From Micromonospora chalcea (lineage in GTDB: Bacteria; Actinomycetota; Actinomycetes; Mycobacteriales; Micromonosporaceae): a stretch of 64,000 nucleotides of DNA. Of the stretch, positions 1 to 7,808 are shown one piece after another. Below the pieces are notes generated by a model, which did no database searches, was not told the DNA's origin, and saw nothing but the letters and a program-made list of their open reading frames with translations. Every line of letters begins with the position of its first letter. Position 1 is the stretch's first letter. The stretch spans positions 62,001 to 126,000 of the forward strand of contig NZ_MAGP01000154.1 of the NCBI RefSeq assembly GCF_002926165.1. The letters are read 5' to 3'. A program made the translations under genes and the position numbers.

Positions 1-542
1 CTGAGCGCGCTCGTCACCGACACCAGCACGAACGGCACGCCGATCGCGGCATGGGCGAGGACGTACCCGCTCAGCGTGCCGACGAGGTGCCACTTCAGGA
101 ACGAGATGTAGACCGCGACCGCGATCACGATCGACGGCGTGACGATAGAGACCATCAGCAACGTCCGGGCGAGCCGCGCGAGCCGCCCGGTCAGGCTGTG
201 CAGGCCGATGGCGGCGGCGGTGCCGACCACTGTGGCGAGCGACGCGGCGAGCACGCCGACAAGCACCGAGGTACGCAACGACGCGAGCCAGGTCGGGTCG
301 GTGAAGAAGTTCTCGTACAGCTTGAGCGAGAAGCCGGTGGGCGGGAACTGGAACGTCGACGCCGTGCTGAAGCTCATCGGGATGACGAACAGGGTCGGCA
401 GGATGAAGTACAGCGCCACCAGGGCGCCGACGAGCTTGAGCCACCAGGGGATCGGGTCCACGGAGGTGGCGCGGCGGCGCCGACGGGCCGGGGCGGGTCG
501 CCTCTGCGTACCCGGAGGGTTGTCGGTCTTCGTCGCGGTCAT
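1..542 (-). CDS. ABC transporter permease, PotC type (partial, runs off the left edge)
   Basis: The first 180 codons are in the window; the C-terminus lies beyond base 1. The visible protein has a basic N-terminus (residues 1-30), a first membrane helix (about 34-53), a loop with the typical FSLKLYENFF segment, and further helices beginning the permease fold of the spermidine/putrescine (PotC) class. Such proteins form the second half of a membrane channel importing polyamines or other small organic solutes, with an ATPase and a binding protein that must lie to the left. The start is ATG at 542 and shares an ATGA overlap with the preceding permease gene, so the two are translationally coupled. 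The substrate cannot be read from the sequence; the neighbouring IclR gene and catabolic operon make a locus-specific organic substrate more likely than a polyamine (inference). Confidence 0.85.
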   Translation of the reverse strand, partial: MTATKTDNPPGTQRRPAPARRRRRATSVDPIPWWLKLVGALVALYFILPTLFVIPMSFSTASTFQFPPTGFSLKLYENFFTDPTWLASLRTSVLVGVLAASLATVVGTAAAIGLHSLTGRLARLARTLLMVSIVTPSIVIAVAVYISFLKWHLVGTLSGYVLAHAAIGVPFVLVSVTSAL

Positions 543-1405
543 GGCTGGTCCTTCGTCCTGGCGGCGGCGACCACGCCGATCGCCGAGATGGTTCCGCCGA
601 GGCGGTTCGCCCAGGCGACTAGCACGAGGGTGACGACGAGCACGAGCATCCCCAGCGCGCCCGCGCCCGAGAAGTCGAGCAGCAGGGTGGTGCGCTGGCC
701 GAGCAGCTGCGCGACGAGGGACTGCTGTGGCGACCCGAGCAGGGCCGGCGTGACGTAGAAGCCGAGGCTCAGGGTGAACACGAGGATCAGGCCCGCGACC
801 ACGCCGGCGCGCGACAGCGGCCAGTAGATCTTCCAGAACGCGACCAGCGGGTGGGAGCCGAGGCCGCGCGCGGCCAGCAGGAGCCGGCGGTCGATGCCGG
901 ACAGCGCGCTGAACAACGGCAGCACCATGAACGGGAGCAGCACCTGGCTCATCGCGACCGTCACGCCGGCCACCGTCCCGTACAGCACGACGTCCAGGCC
1001 GAACAGCTCGAAGAAGGAGTGCACCGGTCCGTTGCGTTGCAGGATGACGATCCAGGCGTAGTTGCGGGCCATGACCGACGTCCAGAACGGGATCAGCACG
1101 ATGATCAGCAGGACGCCGCGCATGCGCGGCCCGACGCGGGTCATCAGGTAGGCGTACGGGTAGCCGAGCAGGAAGGCGATGACGGTGACCGCGGCCGCGG
1201 TCAGCGCGGTGCGGACGAGCACCCGCATCGTCACCCCGTCGGTGAACAGCGACTCGTAGTGCCGCAGGGTCCAGTCGCCGTTGCCGACGCTGCGCAGGAA
1301 GCTGTTCCCGAGCGGCACGAGCAGGATCCAGGCGAGCAGGGTGAGCGCCGGCACGAGGAGCAGCCACTGCGGACGCGGCCGGAGCCGCCGTAGGAGACCT
1401 GGCAT
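539..1405 (-). CDS. ABC transporter permease, PotB type
   Basis: A 288-residue inner-membrane permease with about six hydrophobic helices. It has the loop (around residues 175-215: ALSGIDRRLLLAARGLGSHP) that corresponds to the EAA motif contacting the ATPase. It resembles PotB of spermidine/putrescine importers and would pair with the PotC-type gene that overlaps its stop. I chose ATG at 1405 because GGAAGGCGG lies just upstream; an in-frame ATG at 1453 would touch the IclR stop codon but has no visible ribosome binding site. The gene follows the IclR regulator in the same direction with a short gap, so regulator and transporter are probably one transcript. Confidence 0.85.
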   Translation of the reverse strand: MPGLLRRLRPRPQWLLLVPALTLLAWILLVPLGNSFLRSVGNGDWTLRHYESLFTDGVTMRVLVRTALTAAAVTVIAFLLGYPYAYLMTRVGPRMRGVLLIIVLIPFWTSVMARNYAWIVILQRNGPVHSFFELFGLDVVLYGTVAGVTVAMSQVLLPFMVLPLFSALSGIDRRLLLAARGLGSHPLVAFWKIYWPLSRAGVVAGLILVFTLSLGFYVTPALLGSPQQSLVAQLLGQRTTLLLDFSGAGALGMLVLVVTLVLVAWANRLGGTISAIGVVAAARTKDQP

Positions 1406-1445
1406 GTCTGTTTCCGCCTTCCGCCCGGCGTCCCGGGCTCGCCTT

Positions 1446-2228
1446 TCATGCATGGCTGGTCGCGATCATGGAGCCCAGGGTCTCGGCCGCCTGTTCCAGC
1501 GCGGCGACGCGCGCCGAGGACCGCTCCGCGGGGTTGAGCATCTCGGTCGTGCCGAGCAGGCCCATCGCGGCCTGCACGTCGTAGGTGGCGAAGATCGGCA
1601 CCGCCACCGAGGCCAGACCGGCCCGATCCAGGTCCGCCCAGGCGATCCGGTGGCGCCGTACCCGGGCCAGCGCCTGCCGCTCCACCGCCGCCTCGGCCGG
1701 GGTGAGGCTCGCGTGGGCCCGGGTCACGGTGGCCGGGTCGGCCTGGAAGGCGAGCAGAACGCGGGTCTGCGCGGCCTTGAGTTCCAGCACCGTCCCGATC
1801 CGGGCCGTCAGCACGATGGTGCCCTGGTGCGGCTCCTCGACGAGCGTCACCACCGCGCCGGAACGGCCGAGGAAGCTGAGCACTGTGGTGAGGCCGGTCG
1901 TGTCCGAGAGCTGCCGCATGATCGCCGGCGCCAGCGTGAGGAGCTGCTGGCGGACCGAGACGAGGGCGAAGAGCTGGTCGAGCAGCGGGCCGGGGCCGAA
2001 CGACGCGCTCAGGAAGCCGGCCCGTTGCAGGGACTGGAGATAGCGGTGCGCGGTCGTGCGGTTGAGGCCGAGGCGCTCGGCCACCAGGCCGGGGGCGAGA
2101 CTCCGGGTGTGCTGATCGAGTAGCGCGAGGACGTTCGCCGCCCGGTCGATGGACTGGATCATGGTGCGATCCGTCTCCACCGTCGCCGGCCCGGGGCCGG
2201 TTCGCTGGGGGTCAGGATCGGCGCTCAT
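1446..2228 (-). CDS. IclR-family transcriptional regulator
   Basis: A 260-residue protein of typical IclR length. Residues about 24-85 form a winged helix-turn-helix (RAANVLALLDQ...AERLGLNRTTAHRYLQSLQRAGFL). Residues about 95-255 form the effector-binding domain, with the segment around GLASVAVPIF and the C-terminal helix RVAALEQAAETLGSMI. The start is ATG at 2228, preceded by AAGGAGG with a 5-base gap; the reading frame stays open for about 100 codons further upstream, but that stretch has no IclR similarity. Family members act as dimers and often control adjacent catabolic and transport genes in response to a small organic acid. Here the gene heads the PotB/PotC-type operon and faces the catabolic operon starting at 2590, so it probably regulates one or both (inference). 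Confidence 0.92.
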   Translation of the reverse strand: MSADPDPQRTGPGPATVETDRTMIQSIDRAANVLALLDQHTRSLAPGLVAERLGLNRTTAHRYLQSLQRAGFLSASFGPGPLLDQLFALVSVRQQLLTLAPAIMRQLSDTTGLTTVLSFLGRSGAVVTLVEEPHQGTIVLTARIGTVLELKAAQTRVLLAFQADPATVTRAHASLTPAEAAVERQALARVRRHRIAWADLDRAGLASVAVPIFATYDVQAAMGLLGTTEMLNPAERSSARVAALEQAAETLGSMIATSHA

Positions 2229-2589
2229 CGTCACCTCCTTACCGGACGCATCCATTTCCAGGGCCCGGTCCAGGGCAAGCGAAAGTTCGCATGCGGGCAA
2301 AGGCATGCACGATGCGAACGACGGCTCTTCCGTTCGACGCCTCGACGAGCACGCCGACGAGGCGCTGGCGCTGGGCGGATCCGGCACGACCGATGGTTGG
2401 CCCGAGATCGGGCGTTCGTTTTGCGAGCTCCCGCTTTCGGTATGCGGACGATAACCGGTAACCCGCACGCAACACAATGGTCCTTTCGCGGGCCTGGCGC
2501 AGCTGTTACGCCGCTCGGCCACCCATGGACACGACCGATGCTCGTCCGTATGCTGAACGCCAAGTTCATGGGACGAACAGGAGGAGTCG
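2229..2589. promoter_or_regulatory. Divergent control region between IclR gene and catabolic operon
   Basis: This 361-bp stretch has no convincing gene. It separates the IclR gene (minus) from the DUF6282-like gene (plus). It holds an 8-bp inverted repeat (2285-2292 with 2312-2319), and next to the plus-strand gene TGAAC at 2554-2558 faces GTTCA at 2564-2568. AGGAGG precedes the plus-strand ATG at 2590. Open frames on both strands here are unsupported by similarity. Confidence 0.6.
2285..2319. promoter_or_regulatory. Candidate operator: inverted repeat GTTCGCAT / ATGCGAAC
   Basis: GTTCGCAT (2285-2292) and ATGCGAAC (2312-2319) are perfect inverse complements separated by 19 bases. Two GCATGC palindromes (2289-2294 and 2304-2309) are nested inside. 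The repeat lies 57 bp upstream of the IclR start, where an autoregulatory IclR site would be expected. Other IclR proteins of aromatic catabolism bind GTTCGAT-type boxes (known for PcaR/PobR); assignment here is inference. Confidence 0.45.
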
Positions 2590-3513
2590 ATGGGCGTCTC
2601 GAAAGGTCACCAGCCGGTCCCGCCAGGGCTGTTGAAGGTTCTGGATGGCACGGTTGACCTGCACTGCCACTCCGGCCCGAGCCCGTTCCCGCGGCGGATC
2701 AACCACGTCGAGGCGTCGTACGACGCCGCGCGCATCGGCGTGCGGGCGCTGCTGGTGAAGTCGCACCACCACAACACCGTCATGGACCTGCTGGCCATGG
2801 GGCCCTGGCTGAAGGAGGCGCCGACGCCGGTCTACGGGGGCGTCGCGCTGAACTCCGAGGTCGGCGGCATCAACCCGTCGGCCGTCGCGATGAGCCTGCG
2901 GATGGGCGGCCGGTGCGTCTGGGCGCCCACCGTGTCCGCGCGCCAGCACATCGAGCACCACAGCCACGAGCACGGGTTTCCGACCTCGGGCCTGGACCTG
3001 CTGGAGAGCGAGGTCTCGGTGTTCGACGACAGCGGGTCCGTCTCCGCGCAGACCGAGCAGGTCGTCGAGGTCGTCGCGGACGCCGACGCGCTGCTGACCG
3101 GCGGCCACCTCGACGCCGACTCGATGAAGGCGCTGTTCACGGTCGCCGTCGACAAGGGCGTGCGCCGGCTTCTCGTCCAGCACCCCGACTTCATCGTGGG
3201 CGCCTCGGACGGCGACATCGAGGAGCTGCTGCGGATGGGGGCGTACGTCGAGCACGAGATCGCGATGTACCACCCCGGCGTCCCGAAGCCGGGCTGGCCG
3301 GTCGAGCAGCTGGTGCGCTGGATCGAGCGCGTCGGGCCGGAACGGACCACCATCGGCTCGGACCTGGGCCAGCAGGGCAACCCGCTGCCGGTCGACGGCT
3401 ACATCTACCTCGTGCAGCGCCTGCTCGACCACGGGGTGTCCGAGAAGGACGTCCGGCGGATGATCGCCGGCAACCCGGCCTACCTGCTCGGTCTGGAGGA
3501 CAGCCCGTCGTGA
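2590..3513 (+). CDS. Metal-dependent amidohydrolase-like protein (probably DUF6282)
   Basis: A 307-residue cytoplasmic protein with the features of a TIM-barrel metal hydrolase. An HxH-type motif (DLHCHSGPSPFPRR, about residues 19-32) follows the first strand; other candidate ligands are the SHHHNT segment near 57, the HPDF segment near 197 and the aspartate of TIGSDLGQ near 258. The sequence resembles DUF6282 proteins, whose reaction I do not know. ATG at 2590 is preceded by AGGAGG. Its stop overlaps the GTG of the next gene (GTGA), so it is the first gene of the catabolic operon 2590-7652. A hydrolase acting on an ester, lactone or amide intermediate would fit, but the substrate is unknown. 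Confidence 0.75.
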   Translation: MGVSKGHQPVPPGLLKVLDGTVDLHCHSGPSPFPRRINHVEASYDAARIGVRALLVKSHHHNTVMDLLAMGPWLKEAPTPVYGGVALNSEVGGINPSAVAMSLRMGGRCVWAPTVSARQHIEHHSHEHGFPTSGLDLLESEVSVFDDSGSVSAQTEQVVEVVADADALLTGGHLDADSMKALFTVAVDKGVRRLLVQHPDFIVGASDGDIEELLRMGAYVEHEIAMYHPGVPKPGWPVEQLVRWIERVGPERTTIGSDLGQQGNPLPVDGYIYLVQRLLDHGVSEKDVRRMIAGNPAYLLGLEDSPS

Positions 3514-4442
3514 TCAGGGCGGACAGGGTCATCATCAGCGCGGCGGTCACCGGGTCCGTGCACGTGCCCTCGCAGAGCGACCACCTTCCGCTCTCCCCCG
3601 AGCAGGTGGTGCGGTCGTCGCTGGAGGCGGCGGAGGCCGGCGCCGCGGTCATCCACCTGCACGCGCGGCACCCGGACGGACGGCCCGCGTTCGAACCGGA
3701 GACGTTCGAGCAGATCATCCCCCCGATCGTCGAACGGTGCGACGCGGTCATCAACATCACCACCGGGGGCGCCTCGTCGATGACGATCGAGGAACGGCTC
3801 GCCGCCGCGGCCCGGTTCAGCCCCGAACTCGCCTCGCTGAACATGGGGTCGATGAACTTCGTCTACTCCGGCATCGCGGACCGGGTCAGCCGGTGGAAGC
3901 ACGACTGGGAGAAGCCCTACGTCGAGAACACCTACCGGCAGCCCTTCATCAACACGTTCGCCCAGATCGAGTACGCGCTGCGCGAGATCGGCGAGAAGGG
4001 CGGCACCCGCTTCGAGTACGAGTGCTACGACATCGGGCACCTCTACACCCTGGCCCACTTCGTGGATCGCGGTCTCGCCCGGCCACCCCTGTTCATCCAG
4101 GGCGTCTTCGGCATCCTCGGCGGCATCGGCGCGGACCACGCCAACCTGACCCACATGATCGCCATCGCCGACAAGCTGTTCGGCGCCGACTACCACTTCT
4201 CCGCGTTCGCCGCGGGCCGGCATCAGATGCAGTTCTGCACCCACAGCGCGTGGCTGGGCGGGCACGTCCGGGTGGGGCTGGAGGACAACCTCTACATCGG
4301 CAAGAGCGAACTCGCCACCAGCAACGCGCAGCAGGTCCGCAAGGTCCGGTCGATCGTCCAGGACCTGGGCCGCACGATCGCGACGCCCGACGAGGCCCGG
4401 GCGATCCTCGGCCTCAAGGGCGGCCGGAACATCAGCCGTTGA
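3510..4442 (+). CDS. Beta-keto acid cleavage enzyme (BKACE, DUF849)
   Basis: A 310-residue protein of the BKACE family. Known members use a metal ion to condense a beta-keto acid with acetyl-CoA, giving acetoacetate and a CoA ester; Kce of lysine fermentation is the type example. Visible hallmarks are an N-terminal strand (RVIISAAVTGS), the metal-binding HLHAR motif with His49 and His51, the ITTGG segment after the next strand, the glycine-rich GVFGILGGIG segment, and the late HVRVGLEDNL motif. Start is GTG at 3510, sharing GTGA with the previous stop. Residues around the pocket decide which keto acid is used and I cannot assign it. Its presence implies the degraded compound passes through a beta-keto acid. 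Confidence 0.88.
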   Translation: MIRADRVIISAAVTGSVHVPSQSDHLPLSPEQVVRSSLEAAEAGAAVIHLHARHPDGRPAFEPETFEQIIPPIVERCDAVINITTGGASSMTIEERLAAAARFSPELASLNMGSMNFVYSGIADRVSRWKHDWEKPYVENTYRQPFINTFAQIEYALREIGEKGGTRFEYECYDIGHLYTLAHFVDRGLARPPLFIQGVFGILGGIGADHANLTHMIAIADKLFGADYHFSAFAAGRHQMQFCTHSAWLGGHVRVGLEDNLYIGKSELATSNAQQVRKVRSIVQDLGRTIATPDEARAILGLKGGRNISR

Positions 4443-4472
4443 CGCCACCGACACCTCGCAGGGACTGATGAC

Positions 4473-5390
4473 ATGACCATGTATGCCAAGGACGACATCC
4501 GGTCGCAACTGGCCGCGGCGGCTCCGTCGCGGACTGTCGACCCGTCCACGCCCGTCCGCCCGGCCCAGTACCTCGCGCTGTACGACACGGCACCCACAGC
4601 GGTCACCGAGGCGGGCAGCCGGACCTGGCTGGTACGCGGCCAGCACCTCGTGCTCTCCTGGACCGAGGCGGTGACCGGCGACCGGTTCGCCCGCTCCGCG
4701 CAGCCGGACGAGTACGCGGTGCTGATGTACTCCGGCAGCGCCCCGGTACGGGTGCGCGCCGGCGACGGCTCCGCCGAGGTGGCGCAGGAGGCGTTCGTGG
4801 TGGTGCCGCCCGGCGACAGCGTGGTCGAGGCGCTCGCCGACGGCCCGGTGATCCGGGTGTTCTCCACAGTCGCCCCGGATCTGGCCGGGGCTGCCGCAAA
4901 CGCGGCGGCGTACCGCGAGCCCGACCCCCGGTGCGCGCCGCTCGTGGCCTGGCCCGACCCGGTGGACGGGTTCCGCCTGCGGGTGTACCCGCTCGCCGAG
5001 CACCCGATCGAGCCGGGCCGGTTCGGGCGTATCTTCCGCACCACCAACATGATGATCAATTTTCTGGCCGAGGAACCCACGCCACGGGACCCGCTGCGCC
5101 TGTCCCCCCATTCGCACGACGACTTCGAGCAGCTCTCGTTCGGCGTCAAGGGCGAGTTCGTCCACCACATCCGCTACCCCTGGGGCCCCGACTCCACCCG
5201 CTGGCGCCCGGACGACCACGGCCGCCTCGGCGTGCCCTCGCTCTGCGTCATCCCGCCGCCGACCGTGCACACCACCCAGGGCGTCGGCGACCACCAGCAG
5301 CTGATCGACATGTTCGCGCCGCCGCGGGCGGACTTCTCCGCCAAGCCCGGCTGGGTACGCAACGCCGACGACTACCCGATGCCGTCATGA
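4473..5390 (+). CDS. Cupin-fold protein, probably bicupin
   Basis: A 305-residue protein with two cupin-like halves. The N-terminal half (about 25-140) shows the strand pattern of a cupin without an obvious metal motif (VVPPGDSVVEAL). The C-terminal half (about 150-295) has SPHSHDDFEQLSFGVKGEF near residues 212-230, which supplies candidate His and Glu metal ligands, and PPTVHTTQGV near 260, which supplies a candidate third His. This pattern resembles RmlC-like cupins acting as dioxygenases, isomerases or lyases on small acids. ATG at 4473 follows AGGGACTGATGAC, 30 bp after the BKACE gene, and its stop shares ATGA with the aldolase gene. A step in the same catabolic pathway is likely; the reaction is not assignable. 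Confidence 0.75.
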   Translation: MTMYAKDDIRSQLAAAAPSRTVDPSTPVRPAQYLALYDTAPTAVTEAGSRTWLVRGQHLVLSWTEAVTGDRFARSAQPDEYAVLMYSGSAPVRVRAGDGSAEVAQEAFVVVPPGDSVVEALADGPVIRVFSTVAPDLAGAAANAAAYREPDPRCAPLVAWPDPVDGFRLRVYPLAEHPIEPGRFGRIFRTTNMMINFLAEEPTPRDPLRLSPHSHDDFEQLSFGVKGEFVHHIRYPWGPDSTRWRPDDHGRLGVPSLCVIPPPTVHTTQGVGDHQQLIDMFAPPRADFSAKPGWVRNADDYPMPS

Positions 5391-6187
5391 GCACCGACGT
5401 GGCTGCGCCGAGGCGCAGCCGGTTCCGGGCGGCGCTCGCCCGCCCGGACGCCCCGGCGCTGGGCACCTGGGTGAAGCTGCCGGTGATGGAGAGCGTGGAA
5501 CTGCTCGCGCTCGCCGGGTTCGACTTCGTCGTCGTCGACCTGGAACACGCCCCGATCGACCTGCAGACGGCCTATCAGCTGATCGGCACCGCCAACCACC
5601 TCGGGCTGGCCCCGATCGTCCGGATCCCGGCGCTCGACCCGGGCCTCACGCAGCGGATCCTCGACGCGGGGGCCGAGGGCGTGATGGTCCCGCACGTGGA
5701 CACCGTCGAGCAGGCGCGAGCCGCTGTCGCAGCGGTACGGTTCCCGCCGCTGGGCGCCCGCGGCGTCGGCAGCACGAGCCGGGCCGGCGCGTGGGGCGCC
5801 ATGCCCCGCGCCGAGTACCTGCGCTACGGCCAGGAGGAGGTGGTGCTGGTCGTCCAGATCGAGAGCGCCCGGGCCGCCTCGTCCGCCGGGGCCGTCGCGG
5901 CGGTGCCCGGTGTCGACCGGCTGCTCGTCGGGGCCGCGGACCTGTCGACGTCCGAGGGCACGACCGAGGACGATCCACGGGTCGTCGCGCTCGTCGGCTC
6001 CGCCGTCAAGGACTGCCTCGCCGCCGGCGTACCCATCGGCAACTCCGGCGGGGCGGACGCCGACGCGGTCCGGCGGGCGGCCGACGCCGGCTTCTCCTTC
6101 ACGCTGCTGAGCAACGACGCCAGCCTGCTCGGCGCGGCGGCCCGGGCCGCCGTCCAGGCGGGCCGCACCGTGCGGCACCGGCGCTGA
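5387..6187 (+). CDS. HpcH/HpaI-family aldolase
   Basis: A 266-residue class II aldolase-type TIM barrel. Landmarks in order: GTWVKLPVMESVELLALAGF, the DLEHAPID motif, IVRIPALD carrying the conserved arginine, GAEGVMVPHVD, VVQIESARA with the conserved metal-binding glutamate, and LLVGAADLS with the conserved aspartate. Known relatives (HpaI, GarL) cleave 4-hydroxy-2-keto acids retro-aldol fashion to pyruvate and an aldehyde, using a divalent metal. Start is ATG at 5387, overlapping the bicupin stop. Its place after a beta-keto acid cleavage enzyme suggests a late, central-metabolite-producing step; the natural substrate is inferred only from family. Confidence 0.87.
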   Translation: MSTDVAAPRRSRFRAALARPDAPALGTWVKLPVMESVELLALAGFDFVVVDLEHAPIDLQTAYQLIGTANHLGLAPIVRIPALDPGLTQRILDAGAEGVMVPHVDTVEQARAAVAAVRFPPLGARGVGSTSRAGAWGAMPRAEYLRYGQEEVVLVVQIESARAASSAGAVAAVPGVDRLLVGAADLSTSEGTTEDDPRVVALVGSAVKDCLAAGVPIGNSGGADADAVRRAADAGFSFTLLSNDASLLGAAARAAVQAGRTVRHRR

Positions 6188-6195
6188 GGCACGCC

Positions 6196-6654
6196 GTGGC
6201 ACCCCTCACGACGACGCTGCACCTGCGCTGGGCCGACACCGACCACTACGGCCACGTCAACAACGTCACCTGGCTGCGGTACGTCGAGGAGGCCCGGATC
6301 CGCACGTTCGGGCTGCCGGACCTGCCCGGCACGTTCGACCCGGACCGGCCGCCGGCGCTGGCCGTGCTCGGCGCCGGGACGTTCACCATGACGGCGGCGG
6401 CCCGGCTGGAGTTCACCGGCGAGCTCGCCTACCACGGGCAGTCGATCCTCGCCGACGCCTGGCTGTCCCGCACCGGTTCCCGCAGCCTCGACCTGAGCTT
6501 CCGCTTCCTCGACCTGGCCCGCACGTCGACGTACCTGCTCGCGCAGACCACTCTCGTGGTCTGCGACCTGGCCGACCGCCGGCCCCGGCCGCTGACCGGC
6601 GCCGAACGCGAGGCGCTGGCGCCCTACCGGGGCGAGCCGCTGACCTTCCGTTGA
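6196..6654 (+). CDS. Acyl-CoA thioesterase, hot-dog fold (4HBT type)
   Basis: A 152-residue single hot-dog-domain protein, normal for the 4-hydroxybenzoyl-CoA thioesterase family. Near the N-terminus RWADTDHYGHVNNVTWLRYVEEAR matches the family pattern, with the catalytic-type Asp before Y/H-G-HVNN and the following long helix. Such enzymes hydrolyse acyl-CoA esters to free acid and CoA. I chose GTG at 6196, eight bases after the aldolase stop, since the next in-frame Met lies inside the conserved fold. The next gene's GTG start lies 20 bp downstream. It may recycle CoA from products of the BKACE reaction (inference). Confidence 0.85.
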   Translation: MAPLTTTLHLRWADTDHYGHVNNVTWLRYVEEARIRTFGLPDLPGTFDPDRPPALAVLGAGTFTMTAAARLEFTGELAYHGQSILADAWLSRTGSRSLDLSFRFLDLARTSTYLLAQTTLVVCDLADRRPRPLTGAEREALAPYRGEPLTFR

Positions 6655-6674
6655 GCCGCCCGAAAGGAATCACC

Positions 6675-7652
6675 GTGCCGACCTACGACGAGCTCTCCAC
6701 GGCCGCGGTGCCCGGCGCCGCCTGGGACGTCTTCGGGCCGGGCGACCAGCTCGGCAGCATCAACCGGCTGACGCCCGAGCGCGTGACCGCCGCCGCCCGC
6801 CTGGTACGGCGGGGCGAGCGGTTCAACCTCGACTACCCGGTCAACGCCTTCGAGCCCTACCCGACCGGCACCCGGCGTCCCGCCGAGCACCACGTCTTCG
6901 CCAACAACCCGCTGCATCGCGACGACTGGATCGACTCGTTCTACCTGCAGTCCAGCTCGCAGCTCGACTCGCTGCGCCACATCGGGCACCCCGCCCACGG
7001 CTTCTACGGCGGCCTGTCCGCTGACGACAACAACCAGGGCTCCACCACGCTGGGCATCCACCACTGGGCGGAGGCCGGGATCGCCGGGCGGGGCGTGCTG
7101 CTCGACGTCCCCCGGCACTTCGCCAGCGAGGGCCGGCCGTACGACTGCGAGCAGACGATCGCGCTGGACGAGACCGTGCTGGACGCCGTCGCGCAGGCGC
7201 AGGGCGTGTCCTGGCGCGGCGGCGACATGCTGCTGCTGCGTACCGGGTGGGCGGAGAACTACCTGGCCAAGTCCGTCGAGGAACGGATCGAGTTCAACAC
7301 GCGCAACCGCTCCCCCGGGCTCGCCCAGCGCGAGTCGGTGCTGCGCTGGTTGTGGGACCACGAGATCGCGCTCGTCGCCGCCGACAACCTGGCCGTGGAG
7401 GCGGATCCGGTGCTGGATTCGGACTTCCGCACGCCCGACGACCGGCCGCCGCCGCGCGGGGTCGACCACAGCGGCATGCTGCACCGGCCGCTCATCGCGC
7501 TGCTCGGGATGGCCCTGGGCGAGCTGTGGAAACTCGACGACCTCGCCGCCGACTGCGCCGCCGACGGCGTCTACGAGTTCTTCCTGACCTGCAAGCCGCT
7601 GAACCTGCCCGGCGGCGTCGGGTCGCCGCCGAACGCGCTCGCGTTCAAGTGA
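6675..7652 (+). CDS. Cyclase-family hydrolase (PF04199, kynurenine-formamidase-like)
   Basis: A 325-residue protein of the cyclase family, metal-dependent amide or ester hydrolases that include bacterial kynurenine formamidase and polyketide cyclase-like members. The usual HxGTHxDxPxH site appears in a variant form, SSQLDSLRHIGHPAHG (about residues 98-113), followed by RGVLLDVPRHFA and GDMLLLRTGWAENYL, both typical of the fold. The protein is longer than the roughly 210-residue formamidases and matches the larger subfamily. GTG at 6675 has GAAAGGA upstream; a TTG at 6651 overlapping the previous stop is less likely. It closes the plus-strand operon and probably hydrolyses a cyclic or N-acyl intermediate (inference). 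Confidence 0.82.
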   Translation: MPTYDELSTAAVPGAAWDVFGPGDQLGSINRLTPERVTAAARLVRRGERFNLDYPVNAFEPYPTGTRRPAEHHVFANNPLHRDDWIDSFYLQSSSQLDSLRHIGHPAHGFYGGLSADDNNQGSTTLGIHHWAEAGIAGRGVLLDVPRHFASEGRPYDCEQTIALDETVLDAVAQAQGVSWRGGDMLLLRTGWAENYLAKSVEERIEFNTRNRSPGLAQRESVLRWLWDHEIALVAADNLAVEADPVLDSDFRTPDDRPPPRGVDHSGMLHRPLIALLGMALGELWKLDDLAADCAADGVYEFFLTCKPLNLPGGVGSPPNALAFK

Positions 7653-7748
7653 GCGGCCGGCGACGCCGGCCGCACCGCTGTCCACCAGGGATGACACCGC
7701 CGGAGCGGACCAGGAAATCCCCCGGCCACCCCTCGCACAAGTGCGGGC

Positions 7749-7769
7749 ATGTTCGATAGGATCGAACAT
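7749..7769. promoter_or_regulatory. Candidate operator: perfect 9+9 bp inverted repeat
   Basis: ATGTTCGAT (7749-7757) and ATCGAACAT (7761-7769) are exact inverse complements around an AGG spacer. The element ends 27 bp before AGGAGG and 39 bp before the GTG of the XRE-cupin gene, a typical place for an autoregulatory operator. An ATG inside the left arm is in frame with the gene, but that position argues it is operator, not start. The GTTCGAT core also resembles boxes bound by IclR proteins such as PcaR, so the local IclR is an alternative ligand. Confidence 0.7.
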
Positions 7770-7808
7770 CCCGGGCGGATCCCCCCGCCACCGCAACAGG
7801 AGGTCCCC

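Noticed and set aside
3480..5294. A 604-codon open frame on the minus strand
   Set aside because: It is antisense to three well-supported plus-strand genes and has an Arg/Gly/Val-rich composition typical of shadow frames in GC-rich DNA, with no recognisable domain.
7749..7808. ATG at 7749 as start of the XRE-cupin regulator
   Set aside because: The codon lies in the left arm of a perfect inverted repeat and lacks a ribosome site, whereas GTG 7809 has AGGAGG.
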